This document shows, in pieces, positions 5,662-12,602 of a stretch of DNA of 12,602 nucleotides. Within the stretch, counting starts at the first letter, position 1. Every line of letters starts with the position of its first letter. The notes below the pieces were generated by a model. It worked only from the letters and a program-made list of their open reading frames with translations, was not told the DNA's origin and did no database searches. Both the position numbers and the translations under genes were made by a program. This stretch comes from Litoribrevibacter sp041590855 (lineage in GTDB: Bacteria > Pseudomonadota > Gammaproteobacteria > Pseudomonadales > Litoribrevibacteraceae): positions 1-12,602 of the forward strand of contig JBFHTA010000105.1 in assembly GCA_041590855.1 (NCBI GenBank). Reading direction: 5' to 3'.

Positions 5662-8283
5662 TTATTGGGTGTGTGATGATAGAAAGGCCACCAGCAGATT
5701 GGCCTGCATGGGTCGGGAAATAAAATAGCCCTGACCCACTTCGCACTCCATTTCGCTCAGTAATTCCAGGGTGGCTTCGTCTTCAATACCCTCAGCCACG
5801 ACACGCATCCCCAGCTCATGTGCAATGGCTAAGGTGGTACTGACGATCAAGCGATCGTCGCGGTTGGATACCATATCGCGTACAAACGAACGGTCGATCT
5901 TAAGTTCATGAACGGGCAGCTTTTTCAGGTATTCCAGCGATGAATAGCCGGTGCCAAAGTCGTCGATAGCTAATTGAATGCCCGCTTGTTGCAGCGTGTT
6001 GAGGGTCGCCAAGGTCAGCTCGATGTCTTCGATCATGGCGGACTCGACCATTTCCAGAATCAATTTCTCTGGGGGGAGCTGATAACGTTTCAACAAAGCG
6101 TTCACATTATCGAGAAAGTTTTCCTCTAACAAATTCCGCACCGAGACATTCACTGCAATGCTGATGTCATAACCTTGTTGATGAAGCTGTTTGGTGAAGG
6201 CAATGCTGTGTTCCAGCACCCATTGGGTCAAGGCATGAATCACCCGACTGTTTTCGGCAAAGGTAATGAATTTATCCGGACCTAACAGACCGTGGGTTGG
6301 GTGGTTCCAGCGAATGAGCGCTTCAATGCTGACCACCTGACGATTCCGAATGGATACCTTGGGTTGATAGAAGAGTTCCAGCTGATCTTCGGCAATGGCC
6401 GTATCCAGTTCTGCCAGCAGTGACAGCCGCTGGGCGCTGTACTTGTCGATGCTGTCTTCATAGAACTGATAGTCGCGCCCGGCCGCGTGTGCAGTTCGCA
6501 TGGCGATCATCCCTTTGCGAAGCAAGGTTTCCGGAGCATCACCATGTTCTGGCCAGAGTGCGACTCCGATGTGACCACCCAGTACCACTGCCATATTGTT
6601 GAATTCTACCGGTCGATTCAAGAAGGCCTGAAGCTGCTGTAACCTATCTTCGATGGCGCATTCATTGGTGAGTTGCAACACGACTCCTAAATTAACCCCT
6701 TCAATCAAGGCCACATAGAAATGTTTTTCGGAGGTCTGTTCGATGCAGGTCAGGTTTTGCCAGTGTTCAACATGGGCTTCCAGATCACTGATAAAACGAC
6801 AGAGTAATTCGTCGCCGGTGTCGTGGCCCAGGGTGTGGTTGATCTCATTGAAGTTGTTGAGGTGAATACACACCAAAGCCAGCCGTTGAGATGCAGAGTC
6901 GGCCTCTGAAGGGAGTTCAGGTGATGTTGGCTGCCGTTGCATCAGGTCTTGCAGGTGGTTGGACAACAAGAACCTATTGGGGTGGCCTGTTAACGGATCG
7001 TGCAAACCCTGATAGATCAGTCTTTCTTGAACCGCACGCGATTCTTCGACCGCTTCCAGTGCTCTTTGGCTGGATTTCAGGGAATCCTGGATGGCTTCCA
7101 ATTTGGCTTTGCGATCCTGATTCATGCGGTCTGCCAAGGCCACAGAAAGCAGGATGGCTTCCAAAACGATACCAACCTGCGCAGCGTAGATAGTGGTCCA
7201 ATTTACCGGTAACGCACCCACAGTCATCAACGATTTTAATACCCCGCCAACGCATAACACCAACCAGGCGGTAAGGAAAAAATACGCACGGCGTTGTTTG
7301 CGGTAGCAGCCATAGAGTCCGAGTGTGACAAACAACAAACACATCCCGAGGATGATAAACATGGTGAGCTGTAACCCCACACCAAAGTGTCCAAGCAGCA
7401 TAGGCAGGTTTGAAACCAGGCTGACGCCGATCAGCACCAACATCACTTTATTCCAGCGTGGTGACAGTTGTTTCAGGCTGAGAAATTCCCGTGCAAACAA
7501 GATGGCAAACAAGGCGGTGGAATTCAGAAACACAGAGACACTGATGTTACTGAAGTAGGGGGATTCCGGCCAAAACAGCTTGTAGCCCAAGCCATCAATG
7601 GAGGTCCAGGCCAGAATTATAAAGAGCACATAGCCCACATAGTAGAGGTAACTGGTGTCTTTTACCCAGACAAAAATCAGCAGGTTGTAAAACAGCATGA
7701 CCAGTAATGTGCCGTAGAAAATGCCTTGCAGAATGCGCTCCTGACCAATCGCCAACGCGAAGGCCTCTGGTTGCCATAAGGTCAGCGGCATGTGCAACGA
7801 GGTAGAGGTATTAATCCGGAAATAGAAGGTGTGTGCCTGTCCGGGTGTCAGGGTAACGGGAAAAATGAACGACGTATGTCGGACTGGCCGCTGGGCAAAC
7901 GGGTAACTGTCTCCGGTGATGATGGGGGAAGCCTGTTGATCGGCGTAAAATTCGATGTGATCGAGGTAATAATGCTTTAACTCCAATAGCCAGGTTTTGG
8001 ACGTTTGGCCCTGGTAATCCAGTTCAACTTTGAACCAGTAGACCTGATCAACCACGCCGAAGTTGGTGTCCGGTGTGGGCATGAGTTGGAATTGCTGATT
8101 GAGTTCTGAGGTTTTGATCTCTTCGATGTCTAGAGGACCATGGGTCTCAATCAGGTATTCTACCGCTACTCGGGCATCGACGACGGTATCATCCGGTGTG
8201 ATCACTAAGTTGGCAAACGTTGGATGAGGAAGCGCCAGCCACATCAGCAAGACCAAGATCGACGTCCACCACACCCGTACCAT
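5662..8283 (-). CDS. 7TMR-DISM membrane protein with degenerate GGDEF and intact EAL domain
   Basis: A predicted c-di-GMP phosphodiesterase of 873 residues in the inner membrane. A signal peptide covers residues 1-24 (cleavage after TFA). Residues about 28-172 resemble the periplasmic 7TMR-DISMED2 sensor domain. Seven membrane helices follow at about 183-385 (7TMR-DISM_7TM), then a coiled coil (386-424), a GGDEF-type fold (425-608) and an EAL domain (620-866). The GGDEF signature is replaced by Ser-Glu-Lys-His-Phe at 518-522, so cyclase activity is unlikely. The EAL catalytic set is complete: Glu654-Ala-Leu with Arg658, Asn712, Glu744, Asp774-Asp775 in DDFGTG, Lys795, Glu831 and Gln851. The in-frame stop immediately before ATG 8283 fixes it as the earliest start. 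The ribosome site is poor (GGA seven bases upstream). It lies 149 bases upstream of the H-NOX operon on the same strand, so a functional link is possible but not shown. The periplasmic ligand is unknown. Confidence 0.92.
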   Translation of the reverse strand: MVRVWWTSILVLLMWLALPHPTFANLVITPDDTVVDARVAVEYLIETHGPLDIEEIKTSELNQQFQLMPTPDTNFGVVDQVYWFKVELDYQGQTSKTWLLELKHYYLDHIEFYADQQASPIITGDSYPFAQRPVRHTSFIFPVTLTPGQAHTFYFRINTSTSLHMPLTLWQPEAFALAIGQERILQGIFYGTLLVMLFYNLLIFVWVKDTSYLYYVGYVLFIILAWTSIDGLGYKLFWPESPYFSNISVSVFLNSTALFAILFAREFLSLKQLSPRWNKVMLVLIGVSLVSNLPMLLGHFGVGLQLTMFIILGMCLLFVTLGLYGCYRKQRRAYFFLTAWLVLCVGGVLKSLMTVGALPVNWTTIYAAQVGIVLEAILLSVALADRMNQDRKAKLEAIQDSLKSSQRALEAVEESRAVQERLIYQGLHDPLTGHPNRFLLSNHLQDLMQRQPTSPELPSEADSASQRLALVCIHLNNFNEINHTLGHDTGDELLCRFISDLEAHVEHWQNLTCIEQTSEKHFYVALIEGVNLGVVLQLTNECAIEDRLQQLQAFLNRPVEFNNMAVVLGGHIGVALWPEHGDAPETLLRKGMIAMRTAHAAGRDYQFYEDSIDKYSAQRLSLLAELDTAIAEDQLELFYQPKVSIRNRQVVSIEALIRWNHPTHGLLGPDKFITFAENSRVIHALTQWVLEHSIAFTKQLHQQGYDISIAVNVSVRNLLEENFLDNVNALLKRYQLPPEKLILEMVESAMIEDIELTLATLNTLQQAGIQLAIDDFGTGYSSLEYLKKLPVHELKIDRSFVRDMVSNRDDRLIVSTTLAIAHELGMRVVAEGIEDEATLELLSEMECEVGQGYFISRPMQANLLVAFLSSHTQ

Positions 8284-8293
8284 TCACGTATCC

Positions 8294-8332
8294 AATATTC
8301 TGAACAAACTCCTTTAATGATAGGAGAATATT
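8294..8332. repeat. Nested inverted repeats upstream of the EAL gene
   Basis: AATATTC (8294-8300) pairs with GAATATT (8326-8332), and inside it CTCCT (8309-8313) pairs with AGGAG (8322-8326), leaving an 8-base loop and an asymmetric bulge. It lies 11-49 bases before the EAL gene's start codon, in what should be its 5' leader. It could be a leader hairpin or an operator. No U-run follows, so it is not an obvious terminator for the upstream exporter. Confidence 0.35.
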
Positions 8333-8398
8333 CCAGATCAGCGAGTGGCTCAGATATTTCTTACGTTTGATATCACGACAGGGAAGATCCGTTGTCGA

Positions 8399-9358
8399 TC
8401 AGACGTGCTCGGCTGGGTTTGCTGATGATACAGGCTGAGTGGATGATTCAGGCTGACCCGTATCGTTACGTTTGAGGCGTGCTTCAGCCCGACGGTTTAA
8501 CACCAGACCTCCGATTACCAGGCCACATGCCAGCAATTGCAGCAAATTGAGTCGCTCGTCCAACACCACAAAGGCAATGGCTACCGTAAATACCGGGATC
8601 AGGTTTACAAAGGCCGAGGCCTGAGTGGCCGGAACGTGCGCCATGGCGTAGTTGTATAACCCGTAAGCGCCGATGGACACCAGTACCCCCAGATACACAA
8701 TGGCACCAATCGCCACAGGGCTGATTTGCTCGGGCATCGGGAAGTAGAGCGCAGGCCCCAGAAAAAACACCGCCCCGGTCCAGGACTGCAACGCGGTCAG
8801 AAACAAGGCGGAATAACGGGTAATCAGGTGCTTAACGATCAGGGTATACCCGGCAGCACAGACCATCGCCAGAAACTCAAAGAAATTGCCCAACATAGGA
8901 TTGGGTGCGGATTCACTGCTGTCGCTGGTTAAACTCAGCAGTACCGCCCCGAGCATTGCCAGTAAAAAGCCGAACCACATGTGGCCGTTCATTTTTTCTT
9001 TCAACGCCAGCACGGCTCCCACGGCCGTCAGTAGCGGTAACAAGGAGGTCACCACACCGGCTTGTGAGGCGGTGGTATTGCTGAGTGCGATGGACTCAAA
9101 GATAAAGTACAGGCAGGGTTCCATCACCACCATGGCGAGAATAAATTTCCAATCTCCGGCCTGGTATTGAATGGGTTTCATCCAACGGATCAAGGCTAAG
9201 AAGCAGACACTGGCAACCGCCATCCGGCAAAACAACACTTGCGCAGGGTGTAATACTTCAAAGCCGATTTTTAGGGCGATAAACGAACTGGCCCAAATGA
9301 ACATGGCAATGATCAGCGCAATAAAAGGCAGGTTCGAGGAAGAAGGTGTCTGATTCAA
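8399..9358 (-). CDS. EamA/DMT-superfamily membrane exporter
   Basis: A 319-residue transporter of the drug/metabolite transporter superfamily with two EamA repeats of five helices each, at about residues 10-142 and 158-290. Motifs fitting the family include IWASSFIALKIGF in the first helix, PAQVLFCRMAVA in the second, SLLPLLTAVGAVLALKEK closing the first repeat, and NLIPVFTVAIAFVVLDE closing the second. A charged hydrophilic tail follows (RRAEARLKRNDTG to the end). Members usually export amino acids, nucleotides or small metabolites; the substrate cannot be told here. The start is TTG at 9358: a stop codon lies four codons upstream in frame, GGAA sits seven bases before the TTG, and the next in-frame ATG would cut into the first helix. 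It is divergent from the antiporter at 9614 and is probably a single-gene unit. Confidence 0.88.
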   Translation of the reverse strand: MNQTPSSSNLPFIALIIAMFIWASSFIALKIGFEVLHPAQVLFCRMAVASVCFLALIRWMKPIQYQAGDWKFILAMVVMEPCLYFIFESIALSNTTASQAGVVTSLLPLLTAVGAVLALKEKMNGHMWFGFLLAMLGAVLLSLTSDSSESAPNPMLGNFFEFLAMVCAAGYTLIVKHLITRYSALFLTALQSWTGAVFFLGPALYFPMPEQISPVAIGAIVYLGVLVSIGAYGLYNYAMAHVPATQASAFVNLIPVFTVAIAFVVLDERLNLLQLLACGLVIGGLVLNRRAEARLKRNDTGQPESSTQPVSSANPAEHV

Positions 9359-9419
9359 AGGGCTGTTCCGTTAATGGCTGTCTGTTATATGCGTGTTAGA
9401 TGCAGTGCGTTAAGAGCGC

Positions 9420-9448
9420 ATGCTAGTGGCTTGTAAAAACCAGTTCAA
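9420..9448 (-). promoter_or_regulatory. Possible sigma70-type promoter for the EamA exporter
   Basis: On the minus strand TTGAAC (9448-9443), a 17-base spacer and TAGCAT (9425-9420) match the -35 and -10 consensus at four of six bases each. The start codon lies about 61 bases beyond the -10 box. The spacing is ideal but the boxes are moderate, so this is tentative. Confidence 0.3.
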
Positions 9449-9473
9449 TGGCTTTTATATTTCAATAAGTAAA

Positions 9474-9493
9474 GTCTGACTGAAAGATCAGAC
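9474..9493. repeat. Inverted repeat in the divergent intergenic region
   Basis: GTCTGA (9474-9479) and TCAGAC (9488-9493) form a perfect 6-bp stem with an 8-base loop between two divergent transporter genes. It may be an operator or nothing; no T-run follows on the plus strand. The rest of the 255-base interval shows no gene-like content. Confidence 0.3.
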
Positions 9494-9613
9494 CGTTTGA
9501 GAAGTTATTGATCAAAACTCAAGCAAACAGAGTACTTCTATGGTATCGTGCCGCGCTTTCTGATCGGTCAGGTATTTGATCGGCAAGCAAACTTATAATC
9601 CTGGGAAAAGAGA

Positions 9614-10936
9614 ATGAATGCAGTCGTTGTAGCTGTGATACTGATGCTGGTATTGAGTCTGGCTCGTATGCACGTGATGTTATCGATGATTATTGCTGCC
9701 TTTGTGGGTGGCTGGATTGGTGGGTTGGATCTGAACACCACCTTGGAGGCCTTCAATAACGGCATTGGCGGCGGTGCCAAAATCGCCTTGAGTTATGCGT
9801 TATTGGGTGGCTTTGCGGTCGCCATTTCGCTATCGGGTCTACCGCATTTATTGGCCGAAGCTATTCTGAAACGAATGAATCAGGATGCCACTGGCCCGCA
9901 AGTGGTGTGGTTAAAGAACGGTTTGTTGGGCATGTTGCTGGTGGCGGCGGTGTGCTCCCAAAACCTGATCCCGATTCATATTGCCTTTATCCCGATTCTG
10001 ATTCCGCCTTTGTTGTTGGTGATGTCGAAGTTGCAACTGGATCGTCGCTTGGTTGCCTGCGTATTGACCTTTGGCTTGGTGACTACCTACATGTTCCTAC
10101 CTGTGGGCTTCGGCAACATCTATCTGAACGATATTCTGTTGGCCAAAGTTGCTGATGCCGGTGCTGTGGTCGATGGCGTGTCTGTGGTGAAAGCGATGGC
10201 GATTCCGGCCTTGGGAATGTTGCTTGGTTTACTGTTGGCCATGGTGTTTAGTTATCGGGGCAAGCGTTATTACGATGTCTCGGTGATTGAAAAAACCGAA
10301 CGTACCGATCGTGAATACAACACAACGTCACTGGCGGTGGCGACCTTGGCGATTGTGGTGGCCTTTGTGGTTCAGCTTTGGTTAGGTTCCATGGTGCTGG
10401 GTGCCATGGCCGGATTTGTTATCTTCTCGGTCACTGGTGTAGTGCGCTGGAACGAATCCGAAGGCGTCCTGGTGGATGGTATCAAGATGATGGCGTCGAT
10501 TGGCTTTATCATGATTGCGGCGTCCGGTTTTTCGGAAGTATTAAAAACCACAGGCCATATCGACACCATGGTGACGGGAGCGACCGATTGGTTGGCGAAC
10601 AATAAACCGCTTGCTGCCTTCTTATTGCTGCTGGTGGGGCTGTTGTTGACCATGGGCATTGGCTCTTCGTTCTCCACTATTCCTATCATTGCTGCGATTT
10701 ACGTGCCTTTATGTCTGGAAATGGGCTTTAGCCCAATGGCCATTGTGGCACTGATCGGGACGGCTGGCGCCTTGGGAGATGCCGGTTCTCCGGCGTCGGA
10801 TTCCACCTTGGGGCCAACGGCCGGATTGAATGCCGACGGTCAGCACAACCACATGCGCGATACCGTGATCCCGACCTTTGTGCACTTCAACATTCCTTTG
10901 TTGTTGGCGGGCTGGGTCGCTGCCATGGTGTTGTAG
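9614..10936 (+). CDS. YuiF-type Na+/H+ antiporter family membrane carrier
   Basis: A 440-residue inner-membrane carrier with about 11-12 hydrophobic segments. The N-terminal 85 residues (VLSLARMHVMLSMIIAAFVG onward) look like the Na+/H+ antiporter family N-terminal domain, and the rest like the NhaC-related Na_H_antiporter domain. A diagnostic C-terminal stretch is GDAGSPASDSTLGPT (residues 392-406) followed by GLNADGQHNHMRDTVIPTF. SQNLIPIHIAFIPILIPPLL (115-134) is also characteristic. The length matches the family (about 440). Members are annotated as Na+/H+ antiporters, but some may be amino-acid or organic-acid permeases, so substrate and coupling ion remain open. The ATG at 9614 is preceded by GGGAAAAGAG. 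The gene is divergent from the exporter and convergent with the caspase-FGE gene, only 25 bases away; no terminator hairpin is evident in that gap. Confidence 0.88.
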   Translation: MNAVVVAVILMLVLSLARMHVMLSMIIAAFVGGWIGGLDLNTTLEAFNNGIGGGAKIALSYALLGGFAVAISLSGLPHLLAEAILKRMNQDATGPQVVWLKNGLLGMLLVAAVCSQNLIPIHIAFIPILIPPLLLVMSKLQLDRRLVACVLTFGLVTTYMFLPVGFGNIYLNDILLAKVADAGAVVDGVSVVKAMAIPALGMLLGLLLAMVFSYRGKRYYDVSVIEKTERTDREYNTTSLAVATLAIVVAFVVQLWLGSMVLGAMAGFVIFSVTGVVRWNESEGVLVDGIKMMASIGFIMIAASGFSEVLKTTGHIDTMVTGATDWLANNKPLAAFLLLLVGLLLTMGIGSSFSTIPIIAAIYVPLCLEMGFSPMAIVALIGTAGALGDAGSPASDSTLGPTAGLNADGQHNHMRDTVIPTFVHFNIPLLLAGWVAAMVL

Positions 10937-10961
10937 GTTCCACGGGCTGAGAGTCACTGTC

Positions 10962-12602
10962 TTAGTCGATCTCACGAACCACCCGAAACCCCAGAGTGTC
11001 TGACTGATAGGCTTCGTCGACGCCTTGCCGTGCAGACACTCTCACTTCCAAATGGCTACTGTTCCAGTGGCCACCTCGAATCACCCGCTCGTTACAATTG
11101 GCAAATTGCACTGGGGTGTGGTCTGTCGCCGCGCCGTAGTAGTTAGGCCGCCAGCAATCCAACGTAAACTCGGCGACGTTGCCGAGCATGTTAAACAGCC
11201 CGAAAGGGTTGGGCAGGTAGCTGTCCACGGGGAAGGCTTTGCCTTGCTCGATCCAGGAAAAGCAGTGTCGACAGTTCAAACGTACCAACCCCAAACTTTT
11301 CAGTTGTTGTGCACAGAAGGGAATCTTATTGGTTTTAAACTTGCGGGAACGATCAATGTGGCTGATCGGCAGTTCGGTGCATTGGGCCAGTTCATTGCCC
11401 CAAAAGTATCGGCTGTCGGTTCCGGCCCGTGCCAGATATTCCCATTCACTTTCACTGGGTAAGCGATAGCGATGGCCCGTTTCTCGCGACAACCACTGAG
11501 TGTAGTCGACGGCCTGTTGCCAGCGAATGTTGGTGATGGGCAGGTCAGCCGATGGACCGGATGGTCGATTGGATAGTGAATTAGCCTTGTGGTTTGAAGG
11601 CTGGCCTGATCGCTGGCTTGATGACTGTCCTGAGCTCATCGCAGATAAATACCTTTGGTACTCGCCAACCGATACTTCATACAGACCCACCGCCAGTGGC
11701 TGCGTGAGGGTGACTGGATGTCGGGGGTGTTCTTCCCGAATCTGGTCTTGTGAACCCATCTGATAGCTGCCGGGTGGAACAATCACCAGTCGGGGGCCGA
11801 CACTGCCATTGGCTAAGGTGTCCTGGATAACCTTCGGATAATCTTCCGGTGGTAGTCGCCAGGGCCGTTCCAACTCTTCAATGGTGAGTAAGGGTATGGC
11901 TTCTGGGGACGGTTTTGAGAGTTGTTTGGGGCTGTGCTTCGGGGTGTGTTTGGAAAAAGCATCGATAGGTTTAATGGACGTTGGCTGTGAAGCGATGGTG
12001 ATACCTTGAGCGTGACTGTCTTTGTTGAAGTCATCCTTTTCATTGAAATAAAAATTGCGGGTCAGTGACGATGAAATCCACGGAATTTGCTGCCCCCGGG
12101 TGGTGGTTTGAACTCGCAAGGCAATGTCCTGAAAGGTTAGCAGAACATGCTGCTTGGGTGTTTGCAGTGCCGCCATCAGACTGGCCGCGTAAGGGCTGTT
12201 TCGACCCTCTCCATCCAGGGCCACTTCACCTGGCGCGGTGGAATAAGCAATCAATAAGTCTTTGGGGGTGCGACTGGGGCGGGCCAGCCCCCGAGCAGCG
12301 GAGCGTGACTCCCGAGCCAGCGGGTTGTTGCGGCAGGCGTCGAGAATCACCAGGTTCAGCGGATTGTTGGCCGCTTCCATGGCATCGATCACTTTATCCA
12401 GATTCACTGCATCGTATTTCAAATCCCGTTCCTGGGTGATTTGCTCGGCAATGGGCAGTAAATAATTCGTGCCCTTGGACTGGATGCCGTGACCGGCGAA
12501 GTAAAACAGCCCGACGCCGCCCCTTTGCCGAAGTTGATGCTCAAAGCCATCAATGGCGTGCTCCATTTGTCGTTGATCGGCGTTCAACAATAGATGCACC
12601 TG
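10962..12602 (-). CDS. Caspase-like (C14) peptidase fused to FGE-sulfatase-like domain, 5' end outside window
   Basis: The visible part is about 546 residues; the frame runs through the window edge, and the GTG at 12599 is only an internal valine. Numbered from that valine, residues 1-185 are a caspase p20/p10-like domain with the catalytic dyad His37 (YFAGHGIQ) and Cys89 (ILDACRNNP). Further family marks are YSTAPGEVALDGEGRNSPYA at 119-138 and QIPWISSSL at 171-179. A Pro/Ser/Lys/His linker (about 190-240) leads to an FGE-sulfatase (SUMF1-like) domain at 268-543: PPGSYQMGS, YRLPSESEWEYLARAG, NPFGLFNMLGNVAEFTLDCW, RVIRGGHWNSS and GFRVVRE. Low-complexity Ser/Gln residues (322-350) and a longer segment before NCRHC (about 407-440) are inserted. 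Caspase-FGE fusions occur in many bacteria; their substrates are mostly unknown. The FGE part here is probably a binding or effector domain, not a proven sulfatase activator. Confidence 0.9.
   Translation of the reverse strand, partial: QVHLLLNADQRQMEHAIDGFEHQLRQRGGVGLFYFAGHGIQSKGTNYLLPIAEQITQERDLKYDAVNLDKVIDAMEAANNPLNLVILDACRNNPLARESRSAARGLARPSRTPKDLLIAYSTAPGEVALDGEGRNSPYAASLMAALQTPKQHVLLTFQDIALRVQTTTRGQQIPWISSSLTRNFYFNEKDDFNKDSHAQGITIASQPTSIKPIDAFSKHTPKHSPKQLSKPSPEAIPLLTIEELERPWRLPPEDYPKVIQDTLANGSVGPRLVIVPPGSYQMGSQDQIREEHPRHPVTLTQPLAVGLYEVSVGEYQRYLSAMSSGQSSSQRSGQPSNHKANSLSNRPSGPSADLPITNIRWQQAVDYTQWLSRETGHRYRLPSESEWEYLARAGTDSRYFWGNELAQCTELPISHIDRSRKFKTNKIPFCAQQLKSLGLVRLNCRHCFSWIEQGKAFPVDSYLPNPFGLFNMLGNVAEFTLDCWRPNYYGAATDHTPVQFANCNERVIRGGHWNSSHLEVRVSARQGVDEAYQSDTLGFRVVREID
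11601..11636. repeat. Short imperfect 12-base tandem repeat inside the caspase-FGE gene
   Basis: Three adjoining units, CTGGCCTGATCG, CTGGCTTGATGA and CTGTCCTGAGCT, are read on the minus strand as a Ser/Gln-rich stretch (SSGQSSSQRSGQ). The repeat explains the low-complexity insertion in the FGE-like domain and suggests growth by slippage. Confidence 0.4.

Noticed and set aside
8364..8380. Palindrome TGATATCA in a TTTGATATCACG context as an FNR/NnrR-type box.
   Set aside because: It lacks the TTGAT-N4-ATCAA spacing.
9594..9599. A perfect TATAAT before the YuiF-type antiporter.
   Set aside because: No acceptable -35 box at 16-18 bases, and a transcript from it would begin within the ribosome site, leaving a leader of only about 8 bases.
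12065..12439. A 124-residue open frame antisense to the caspase-FGE gene, and similar antisense frames at 6974-7342 and 11025-11462.
   Set aside because: They lie inside strongly supported genes, show no domain-like pattern, and are explained as shadows of those genes' codon bias.
12597..12599. GTG 12599 as the start of the caspase-FGE protein.
   Set aside because: The frame continues through the window edge, and VHLLLNA is an internal caspase-domain motif, so the N-terminus is missing.

Overview
The window looks like a stretch of a marine or other aquatic gammaproteobacterial chromosome. That is inferred from the protein families (an Mrp-type Na+/H+ antiporter operon, H-NOX signalling, a 7TMR-DISM GGDEF/EAL protein, a YuiF-type Na+/H+ antiporter) and the roughly 50% GC; I cannot name the genus. 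I saw no tRNA, rRNA, CRISPR array or insertion sequence.

Layout. (1) 2-3055, plus strand: the end of an Mrp/complex-I-like cation/proton antiporter operon. It holds the C-terminal three quarters of a MrpD/NuoN-like subunit, an 82-residue two-helix membrane protein, and a second, divergent MrpD-like subunit. The genes overlap by a few bases. (2) 3099-5512, minus strand: a compact nitric-oxide-sensing two-component operon, transcribed as stand-alone receiver, then heme protein H-NOX, then a histidine kinase whose N-terminus is an HNOBA domain, the partner of the heme domain in animal soluble guanylate cyclase. (3) 5662-8283, minus strand: a membrane-bound 7TMR-DISM protein with a degenerate GGDEF and an intact EAL domain, probably a c-di-GMP phosphodiesterase. 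(4) 8399-9358, minus strand: an EamA/DMT-type exporter with a TTG start. (5) 9614-10936, plus strand: a YuiF-type Na+/H+ antiporter family carrier. (6) 10962-12602, minus strand, cut by the window edge: a caspase-like (C14) peptidase fused to a formylglycine-generating-enzyme-like (FGE-sulfatase) domain.

How the genes may work together. The core of interest is the H-NOX operon. H-NOX should bind NO through His104 and signal to the kinase, plausibly through the HNOBA domain; the kinase (His217) would then phosphorylate the receiver (Asp52). The receiver has no output domain, so the end effect is open. The neighbouring EAL protein on the same strand makes a link from NO to c-di-GMP a reasonable but unproven idea, since H-NOX systems in related bacteria often end in c-di-GMP control. 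The Mrp operon, the EamA exporter, the YuiF-type carrier and the caspase-FGE protein look like independent units.
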